A stretch of DNA of 64,000 nucleotides from Agapanthus africanus. Its lineage: Eukaryota; Streptophyta; Magnoliopsida; Asparagales; Amaryllidaceae. The DNA lies in contig CM057349.1 of the NCBI GenBank assembly GCA_030015575.1, positions 261,573,077 to 261,637,076 on the forward strand, given 5' to 3'. Shown here one piece after another: positions 12,115 to 19,154 of this stretch (its first letter is position 1; each line of letters starts with the position of its first letter). A program made the translations under genes and the position numbers. The notes under the pieces were generated by a model. That model was not told the DNA's origin, did no database searches, and saw nothing but the letters and a program-made list of their open reading frames with translations.

Positions 12115-12415
12115 TAGTGTTAAACACTATAGAGCAATCAGTGTTGAACACTGGGAATGCGGTTAACGAGTTAGTGTTTAACACTAAGAAATAATTGGTG
12201 TTAAACACCAGCAATAAGGCTTCTCAAATTAGTGTTAAACACTAAAACAGATCAGTGTTGAACACTGCAAATGAAGATCTCAGATTAGTATTTAAACACT
12301 AAGGTAATCAGTGTTGAACACTGCAGATAAAGCTTTTTAATTAGTGTTGAACACTAAGGCCCAACAATATTTTAACACTGAGTGCGAGAGTTTCAATTTA
12401 GTGTTAAACACTAAG
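12115..12415. repeat. Array of eleven GTGTT-N-AACAC palindromes, 3' LTR of H
   Basis: Palindromes such as TAGTGTTAAACACTA, CAGTGTTGAACACTG and TGGTGTTAAACACCA recur every 28-30 bases. The outer bases change as pairs (TAG..CTA, CAG..CTG, TGG..CCA), and at least nine of the eleven are perfect or nearly so. The sequence between them is not repeated. The copy in the 5' LTR is at 30001-30301. Confidence 0.8.
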
Positions 12416-12423
12416 ACAAGAGG

Positions 12424-12637
12424 GGTCACGTGGCAGCACGTGAGAGCGCCCTTCCTCCATTTGTTCTGCTGAAATTACTGCATCTTTTGATAGCATCACG
12501 TGTCAGCACGTGATGGGCATTCAAATGCCTATGCGTTAAGGCTTCTGCTGAAAGTCACGTGGGTCACGTGGGGTGCTGCCTCAAAGGGGTTTTCTGTAGG
12601 GCTTTTGGGGGGGGGTCACGTGGTGACACGTGACCCT
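12424..12637. promoter_or_regulatory. Paired G-box cluster 1, 3' LTR of H
   Basis: Four paired CACGTG (G-box) sites, for example CACGTGGCAGCACGTG and CACGTGTCAGCACGTG. CACGTG is the plant G-box recognised by bHLH and bZIP factors. In the sense direction this cluster lies downstream of the TATA box. Confidence 0.6.
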
Positions 12638-12667
12638 GCCTTAATGTGGTTTTTTCAGAGGATTTGT

Positions 12668-13650
12668 TACTCCTTTTTTCAGGAATTAAATTCCGGAGAC
12701 TTTTTAATTTCAGAGGAATTAAATCCTTCTTTCTTTTGAAGACTTGTATTCTGGGATAGAGTTTAACTCTGAATTTTCTGCGGGAGTTAAATTCCCCGTT
12801 TATGTGAAGGGCTGAATAGGGTTGAACCCTAATAAAATTTTTGAGGAAATGATGATCGTTGTTTCAACAGAACTAAGTTCTTTAATTAGGGTTAAACCCT
12901 GTTTCTCTCTTTTTTGTTTTGAAGGAATTAAATTCCCATGATATAGGGTCTAGCCCCACTTTTATTTTGGAGGAATTAAATTCCTATAGTTCTGTGAGAA
13001 TTAAATTCTCAAGTTTGCACTCCTTCTCTATGTTTTGGATCTGCATGGCAGGATCTCAACCCATTGAGAATTAAATTCTCAACCTTAAGGGGAGATGTGC
13101 ACTTTGCAGATCCTCTATCAAAGAGAGAAGAAATAAGTTCTTCTGCTTTTATATTATCAGAGTTAAACTCTGTTGAGAATTAAATTCTGCTTCTTTCAAA
13201 ATGCCTTCCCTTTCTTACCTAGGGCTTTTTGCAGAAGATCTGAGTCTTTTCGAAGTATCAAAGCTCTTCTCCTTTTCTCTTTTCTTCTCTGCGCATGTAT
13301 CTCTTTTTTGTGTCCCTTGGCTCCTATTTATAGGAGAAGCAGCCGAATCAATCAGTCTTTTGTGAATCTTCATTGAGAGATTTGATTTGCGTCCATCATT
13401 CATTTTGGGGCCTTCGGATTATTAGGTGAATTTTATTCACCATTGGATCTTAAATCCAGAGATTCTCCTTTGTTATTTTGGTTAGATTTAAGGGGGAAAT
13501 CTTTCCCAAAGCCGAGATTTTCCATAGATAGATGATCTTTAATCATCTCTGAATCTTTAATTTGATTAGTCCCAAATAATTACTTTCCTTTGGAAAGATT
13601 CGAATTTCCTTCAGAATTTAATTCTGTCGCCAAAAATGGGCTTTGAAAGT
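12668..13650. repeat. AT-centred palindrome belt in the 3' LTR of H
   Basis: A dense series of short imperfect palindromes with different arms: GGAATTAAATTCC, AGAGTTTAACTCT, AGGGTTGAACCCT, AGAACTAAGTTCT, AGGGTTAAACCCT, TTGAGAATTAAATTCTCAA, GGTGAATTTTATTCACC, GATGATCTTTAATCATC and CAGAATTTAATTCTG. I counted more than fifteen. They make a large share of this kilobase and are repeated in the 5' LTR (about 30553-31535). Confidence 0.65.
13325..13332 (-). promoter_or_regulatory. TATA box of element H (3' LTR copy)
   Basis: The minus strand reads TATAAATA inside CTCCTATAAATAGGAG, itself a palindrome. It is about 810 bases into the LTR in the sense direction, a normal U3 depth for a long LTR, so transcription would begin near 13295. 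The G-box cluster 2 lies upstream. Confidence 0.6.
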
Positions 13651-13651
13651 C

Positions 13652-14092
13652 GGTCACGTGTGACCACGTGACCCATGGTCACGTGTGAGCACGCGACCCC
13701 CTTTGGAATGAGCCTTCTGCGCTGCGTCTTCTGATTGCTGCTTAAACATCACGTGCTACCACGTGACCCCTGGTCACGTGTGAGCACGTGACCCTTGTTT
13801 GAACTCTCTTTCTTTGGTTCAACTGGAGAGCGAGTTTGCTGCCTTGAACGTCACGTGTCGACACGTGACCCTGGTCACGTGGGAGCACGTGACCTCTTCT
13901 GAAGCTTTTTTTTTTTGACATGATCAGAGAACTTGTGTGCCTTTGACGCTTGCGTTTAAATGTCACGTGTCGCCACGTGACCCTGGTCACGTGGGAGCAC
14001 GTGACTCTTTCTGAAGCCCCCTTTTCTTCAGCGTAGTCAGGAAACTGAACTTGCCTTGCTGATGTTTTTAGGTGTCACGTGCCAACACGTGA
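13652..14092. promoter_or_regulatory. Paired G-box cluster 2, upstream of the TATA box (3' LTR of H)
   Basis: Nine dyads of the form GTCACGTG-N4-CACGTGAC, mostly in doublets separated by about 90 bases. Arms are nearly constant and the four-base spacers vary (TGAC, TGAG, CTAC, TCGA, GGAG, TCGC, CCAA). Position about 320-760 bases upstream of the TATA box suggests an enhancer. A further dyad lies just outside the LTR near 14165. Confidence 0.65.
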
Positions 14093-14144
14093 CCCCTTTT
14101 TGAAGCTTTTCCCAGAAGCTTTCCTGATTTTAAATCAGGAAACA

Positions 14145-14157
14145 AATGCCCCCACAG
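14145..14157 (-). other. Polypurine tract of element H
   Basis: The minus strand reads CTGTGGGGGCATT immediately before the 3' LTR, the expected place and composition for a plus-strand primer. Confidence 0.65.
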
Positions 14158-14653
14158 CGTTGTTCTCACGTGTCAGCACGTGAGTGCAACGCTGTCACCT
14201 TTTATGACCGCTGGACCTGCTTTGGGGGAGTAGGGTAGACGAAACGTCCTTTTAGAAGCGCCTTCACTTTTTCATGTCCTTCCTTTCAAACCTTTCTTTT
14301 AAGAATTTGATTCTCGTTCTCAGAGCTTAGTTCTCTGTTGTGCCTTTGCAGTGCCGCCTCATTTTCCATCAAAGGTTAGTGCTCACGTGTTGCGTATGCA
14401 GGGATCTGCTTGATGGGGACGTTTCATTTCCCTAACCTAATTCCAATGCGTCATTGGATTTCATTTCCAACGCTCTCCCCTTCTTTTCGGGCTTTGAGAA
14501 TAGTTCCACCATGCACAACATTTTTTGTGCATGGCATTAAATGCGCCCCTTTATAACCTGAACCTTATGCCTTACTTCTTTTCTTCACAGAGAAACCCAT
14601 TCATACCTTAAGGTGGTCATTTTTTTTTTTTTTTGAGAACCCGATCAATCTCC

Positions 14654-15187
14654 ATGGCTTGCGATCGTCCCCATGCTCGTCGGCAACCATGGGAGGTGCC
14701 CCTTGAGGATATAATTCCTCGCTTCGCTGCGCGGCTGGCGGATCCCCTTCTCACCGACGCTCAATGTGACACTGTGATGTACGAGCTACTGACCCGTCGG
14801 GGTTCTCCTCTTCCCATGGGCTCCATTTGGCTCCGGATGATCCTCCTATCTGTGCTTGCCGATATACCCCCTCATCCGGCGGAGATGACTTCGGCGATCC
14901 TTGACGCGGCAGAGGACAAGCTTGAGTGCTTTCATGAGGCTTGTCTAATCACTCAAGCTCTGAAGGATCACTCAGTTCATTTACTGAGTCAGATAAGAGC
15001 TCGTCGGGCCGTCATGTCTGCTTTCGCTGATGAGCATGGCTCCAACCGGTGGGGAGCGACTCCTCGCGAAAACCGCCGTTTTGACGTGCTGGAGAAGGCG
15101 GAAAGGGAGTTGGAGAATTTTGTGTTTTGCTTTGTTAACCCTTGTATTTCTGATCCCTTGTTTGGTAATCTTTTCCCACTGATGTAG
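14654..15187 (+). CDS. Antisense ORF of element H (177 aa, unknown function)
   Basis: Runs opposite to gag-pol, between pol and the 3' LTR. I start it at the ATG at 14654, which lies in the good context TCCATGG; the reading frame also stays open upstream to a TTG. The product is 177 aa, rich in predicted helices and charged residues, with a PWEVPLEDIIPRF segment near the N-terminus; I see no signal peptide and do not recognise the family. A TATA-like TTATAA (14551) and G-box dyads lie upstream on its strand. Antisense ORFs at this position are known from Tat-lineage elements such as Grande. The last 20 or so codons look AT-rich and less coding-like, so the true end may be earlier or spliced. 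Confidence 0.55.
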   Translation: MACDRPHARRQPWEVPLEDIIPRFAARLADPLLTDAQCDTVMYELLTRRGSPLPMGSIWLRMILLSVLADIPPHPAEMTSAILDAAEDKLECFHEACLITQALKDHSVHLLSQIRARRAVMSAFADEHGSNRWGATPRENRRFDVLEKAERELENFVFCFVNPCISDPLFGNLFPLM

Positions 15188-15633
15188 CATGTTTGAATCA
15201 ATGTACTCCTTTAATCATTGGTGGTTTGCATGCTTTCTGTTGAATTTTCATGCTTGTCAGATAGTTGTACGTGTGTCTTGCTTGCGTAAATGAGATGTCT
15301 GTTTTTCTTTAATTACGAGCACCATCGTTACGTTGCATGCACATCAGTGCCTCCGGCAACATTTCCTTTTAAACATTCGTACAGTTGCAAATGCGTGCTT
15401 GATGGGATACAGATCAGAAACTTGCCACGTTATCTCCCGTATCGGGTGGTTTGTGCTGGCTTTAGATCGAGTATTGTTGTCGAAGGGAGGTTTATAAATG
15501 AAGACATATTCTTCTCTTCAATGGTGTGTCCCCTTTCTATTGAATGTATTCTGCGGATACTCTATCTCGATCTCCTTGCAGGACGGCCGTGGCTTAGGAT
15601 TCAGGGTTAGGATCTGTTTCCTGAGGCCTTTGC
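15188..15633. other. Unique noncoding part of the 3' region of H
   Basis: Follows the antisense ORF. I see no repeat or credible ORF. A pyrimidine-rich stretch ending CTCCTTGCAG near 15583 resembles a plus-strand splice acceptor, which would fit a spliced antisense transcript, but this is only suggestive. Confidence 0.4.
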
Positions 15634-15812
15634 ATCTTATGAGCCACGAGGGTCTCATAAGGAGTCTTTCTCCCTATAGGTCGAGAGGATCCCATAGGTG
15701 TGAGTTCTTCTTAAAGATCGTGAGGATCCTTAAGCGGGTTTTCCTTTGAGGGTCGTAAGGATCTCACAAGAGAGTTTTTCTTCCTTACAGGTCGTGAGGG
15801 CCTGCAAGTGCC
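15634..15812 (-). repeat. Stem-loop array 1 with constant core (3' region of H)
   Basis: About five modules of 35-40 bases. Each has a core near GTCGTGAGGAT flanked by complementary arms, for example CTTATGAG (15636) with CTCATAAG (15654). Arms differ between modules while the core varies little. Two related arrays lie at 17998-18172 and 18312-18492. Confidence 0.65.
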
Positions 15813-15859
15813 AGGTGTGATCACCTTTTTCCGTGTTTCACGGGGTTAGGGATCTCTCA

Positions 15860-16205
15860 AGGTATCGTAGTTTAAAGACGTCGCGGTCAAGGTTAAGGAC
15901 CTCATAGTCCGTGGATTTAAGGACTCCACAGTCCGCTGTTAGTTTTGAGACATCGCGGTCAAGGTTAAGGACCTCATAGTCCGTGGATTTAGGGACTCCA
16001 CAGTCCGGTGTTTGGTTGCAGGGACCCGCCACCTCTTTGAAGACGTTGAGGAATTACAACGCCAGGTATCAAAGGAGTGAAGAGATGTACCCTTAAACCA
16101 AGGCGAAATCCGTAGGGAATCGGGGGGATTGATCGTTAGTTTTAAGACATCACGGTCGAGGTTAAGGACGTCATAGTCCGTGGATTTTAAGGACTCCACA
16201 GTCCG
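15860..16205. repeat. GGAC/GTCC short repeats and nested hairpin module iii
   Basis: Repeats of a unit with GGACCTCATAGTCC and GGACTCCACAGTCC, each a small palindrome with GGAC/GTCC arms and a variable loop. At 16031-16075 sits the third nested hairpin module (TTTGA/TCAAA outside, CGTTG/CAACG inside). LTR H contains relatives of both. Confidence 0.6.
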
Positions 16206-17356
16206 GTGTTTGCTCTGGATGCTTCACACGGGTTCACTGCCGTGCTTGGCGAGGACCAGGCTCCGCTCTGGACGTTTTCCACGGGGTCAAAGAGTGACGT
16301 TATCCGCGTTCCACGTGACCAGGAAGTTTGCACTAGATGCTTCACACGGGTTCACTGCCGCGTTAGGCGAGGACTAGGCTCCGCTCTGGATGCTTCGCAC
16401 GGGTTCACTGCCATGCTCTGCGAGGACCAGGATCCGCTCTGGACGTTTTCCACGGGGTCAAAGAGTGACGTTATCCGCGTTCCACGTGACCAGGAAGTTT
16501 GCACTAGATGCTTCACACGGGTTCACTGCCGCGTTAGGCGAGGACTAGGCTCCGCTCTGGATGCTTCGCACGGGTTCACTGCCATGCTCTGCGAGGACCA
16601 GGATCCGCTCTGGACGTTTTCCACGGGGTCAAAGAGTGACGTTATCCGCGTTCCACGTAACCAGGAAGTTTGCACTAGATGCTTCACACGGGTTCACTGC
16701 CGCGTTAGGCGAGGACTAGGCTCCGCTCTGGATGCTTCGCACGGGTTCACTGCCATGCTCTGCGAGGACCAGGATCCGCTCTGGACGTTTTCCACGGGGT
16801 CAAAGAGTGACGTTATCCGCGTTCCACGTAACCAGGAAGTTTGCACTAGATGCTTCACACGGGTTCACTGCCGCGTTAGGCGAGGACTAGGCTCCGCTCT
16901 GGATGCTTCGCACGGGTTCACTGCCATGCTCTGCGAGGACCAGGATCCGCTCTGGACGTTTTCCACGGGGTCAAAGAGTGACGTTATCCGCGTTCCACGT
17001 GACCAGGAAGTTTGCACTAGATGCTTCACACGGGTTCACTGCCGCGTTAGGCGAGGACTAGGCTCCGCTCTGGATGCTTCGCACGGGTTCACTGCCATGC
17101 TCTGCGAGGACCAGGATCCGCTCTGGACGTTTTCCACGGGGTCAAAGAGTGACGTTATCCGCGTTCCACGTGACCAGGAAGTTTGCACTAGATGCTTCAC
17201 ACGGGTTCACTGCCGCGTTAGGCGAGGACTAGGCTCCGCTCTGGATGCTTCGCATGGGTTCACTGCCATGCTCTGCGAGGACCAGGATCCGCTCTGGACG
17301 TTTTCCACGGGGTCAAAGAGTGACATTATCCGCGTTCCACGTGACCAGGAATTTTG
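16206..17356. repeat. 171-bp tandem array, about six full copies (3' region of H)
   Basis: The landmark GCACTAGATGCTTC recurs at 16330, 16501 and 16672, exactly 171 bases apart, and the pattern continues to 17356. Copies are almost identical. Inside each unit are two sub-repeats of about 53 bases plus a 65-base stretch, a higher-order organisation. Since 171 equals 57 codons, a plus-strand frame stays open for 384 codons, but this looks like a by-product of repeat length. Arrays in the 3' regions of Tat-lineage elements are known seeds of satellite DNA. Confidence 0.85.
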
Positions 17357-17997
17357 TTGATTGTATCCGCATTTCACGGGATGGAGGTTTGACTCCTGGT
17401 GACGTGTACATCACCGAGTCATGGAACTGTGGGTTATCGCTGGTGACCCGTCGAGACTTGGCTTCTTCTTCTGATGAACCCTGGGGGAGAAGTATGATCC
17501 CTTCTTTGTTTACGCCCTTGGATTGTGTACAGGGTGCGATGGAATATCACCTGTAGGGCAAAAAGGTTTCATTTTTCCATCATTTCTTTTATTCTTTCCG
17601 CGATGCTCTATCATTTCAGCTTTTTATATCGTGAAGGTCGCGATTGCCCAATCATTTCGGCTATTTTTCGCGGTGCCCAATCATTTCGGCTATTTGTTTT
17701 ATTTTTACTCGCTGTTTTTTTTTTTATTGCGAGTTGCCCTATCATTTCGGCTATTTTTCATGCATACATTTTTACTTGCTGCTTTTTATTGCAAGTTGCC
17801 CCATCATTTCGGCTATTTCGTAGGCATGTGTGGCTTGCTAGCTTTTTCGCCGCAAGCTCGGATTTTGGACACCGATTTCGGCATCAGTACCGCTACAACT
17901 GGAATGTTGCCAGGAGCGAATCATCATTTGCCTTTGTCGATAATGAACAAAGGTGGCTCAGCAAACAGGGTTAAGGGTCCTGTTAACCAAGGCTTTT
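17357..17997. repeat. Degenerate ATCATTTCGGCTATTT repeats (3' region of H)
   Basis: Five or so copies of ATCATTTCGGCTATTT at irregular 45-75 base intervals between about 17600 and 17820, separated by T-rich stretches. Flanking sequence shows no gene. The 103-158 codon ORFs here are not convincing. Confidence 0.5.
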
Positions 17998-18172
17998 GAC
18001 TTCATGAGCCGTAAGGGTCTCACAAAGGTATTTCTCCCTACAAGTCGTGAGGATCTTGCCGGTGTCTTTTCTCCTTAGGGGTCGTGAGGATTCCTAAGTG
18101 TATGTTCCTCTGTAAGTCGTAAGGATCCTACAAGAGGGTTTTCTCCTTATGGGTCGAGAGGACCTACAAGGG
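17998..18172 (-). repeat. Stem-loop array 2 with constant core (3' region of H)
   Basis: About five modules. A clear one is CTTAGG (18074) with CCTAAG (18093) around a GTCGTGAGGAT core; another pairs CCTCT and GTA with TAC and AGAGG around GTCGTAAGGAT. Confidence 0.6.
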
Positions 18173-18311
18173 TTGGACTTTGCTGGGGAAATGTTTATTC
18201 GCGCCCGTGGATTGTATACAAGGGTCAGTATTGAGCCTCTTGTAGGGCAATATCGGAGGTTGTGGGGGATTTGCTTAAGAACAGGTTCAGGTTTCTGTAA
18301 CTTAAGACTTT

Positions 18312-18492
18312 CAAATCTCATGAGCCGTGAGGGTCCCATAAGAGAATTTTCCTTACGAGTCGTGAGGATCTCGTAAGTGTATTTTCTCCTCAGGAATCGT
18401 GAGGATCCCTAAGTGTGCTGCTCCTTTGTGAGTCGTAAGGATCTCACGCAGGTGGTTTCTCCTTACAGGGTCGAGAGGACTCTGTAAGTGTC
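18312..18492 (-). repeat. Stem-loop array 3 with constant core (3' region of H)
   Basis: About five modules: CTTACGAG (18352) with CTCGTAAG (18370), GTGAG (18428) with CTCAC (18443), CTTACAG (18462) with CTGTAAG (18482), and weaker ones. Cores read TCGTGAGGAT, TCGTAAGGAT and TCGAGAGGA. Confidence 0.65.
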
Positions 18493-18497
18493 CTTTA

Positions 18498-18766
18498 ACG
18501 AGGTTGCGCCCTTTCGGGTTTTCACAAACACTCGCCGGTAGTCCTGCTGTTTTTACTCACGGAGCCCTTTCGGGTTTTCATCCGTGCCCATTTTGCTTAT
18601 GGACATACCGTTTTTTTTTATTTATATCATTTTTACTCTTCTCTTTTTTTTTTACAAGGTCGCGCCCTTTCGGGTTTTCACGAACACTTGCCGGCAGCCC
18701 TGCTGTTTTTACTCACGGAGCCCTTTTCGGGTTTTCATCCGTGCCCATTTTGCTTATGGACATACC

Positions 18767-18807
<41 letters not shown>
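18498..18807. repeat. 155-bp direct duplication ending in T runs
   Basis: Two copies of a unit that starts near GCGCCCTTTCGGGTTTTCAC, includes CTCACGGAGCCC and ends CATACCG followed by a T-rich run. The second run is 40 consecutive T (18768-18807). In the element RNA this would be an internal A40 tract about 350 bases past the pol end. The run length may vary between copies or be affected by sequencing. Confidence 0.7.
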
Positions 18808-18809
<2 letters not shown>

Positions 18810-18821
18810 CCATCTCGTCAA

Positions 18822-19051
18822 CCTAAGGACGTTGCGGTGGTAGTTTAGGGACGTTTCGGTCCGTCGATAGTTTAAGGACGTTTCGGTCCGCTGTTAGTTT
18901 AAGGACGTTTCGGTCCGTTGTTAGTTTAAGGACGTTTCGGTCCGACATTAGTTTAGGGACGTTTCGGTCCGCTGTTAGTTTAAGGACGTTTCGGTCCGAC
19001 GATAGTTTAAGGACGTTTCGGTCCGACGATAGTTTAAGGACGTTTCGGTCC
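18822..19051. repeat. 27-bp tandem array next to the pol end of H
   Basis: About nine copies of a 27-bp unit with TTTAAGGACGTTTCGGTCC. It is a diverged relative of the array in the LTRs (11449-11605 and 29335-29491) and keeps the GGAC-N6-GTCC palindrome in nearly every unit. Confidence 0.85.
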
Positions 19052-19154
19052 GTTTATATAGGAAGGCCGGCTGCTGCTTGTAAAGTCTGAGCTTTAGGAA
19101 GATAGCGAGCGGACATAGTCGTCGTCATCCATCATTGACCTAGGCTGCAGCTTA

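Larger units (their letters stand above)
10644..14144 (-). repeat. 3' LTR of element H (3.5 kb)
   Basis: Starts TGTTCCCCTCC and ends GGAAACA in plus orientation. In plus order it holds: unique sequence (10644-11240), nested hairpin module i, a 27-bp tandem array (11449-11605), one copy of the 171-bp unit (11612-11788), nested hairpin module ii, eleven GTGTT-N-AACAC dyads (12115-12415), paired G-boxes (12424-12637), AT-centred palindromes (12668-13650), a TATA box (13325-13332, minus) and a second G-box cluster (13652-14092). ORFs in it are repeat artefacts. Confidence 0.95.

Noticed and set aside
12424-14092. Palindromic CACGTG repeats as a possible CRISPR or REP-like array
   Set aside because: Spacing is irregular, arms are G-box sites and they lie in an LTR promoter of a eukaryotic element.
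16206-17360. 384-codon plus-strand ORF that looks like a repeat protein
   Set aside because: It is the 171-bp tandem array read in a frame that stays open because 171 is divisible by 3. The composition is odd and the same unit in the LTR is noncoding.
17523-17999. Overlapping ORFs of 149 and 158 codons in the 3' region of H
   Set aside because: They cover the degenerate ATCATTTCGGCTATTT repeats and T-rich DNA and have no recognisable protein features.
18822-19051. Regularly spaced short repeats resembling a CRISPR array
   Set aside because: The repeats are directly adjacent 27-bp units without unique spacers, there are no cas genes, and the context is a plant retrotransposon.
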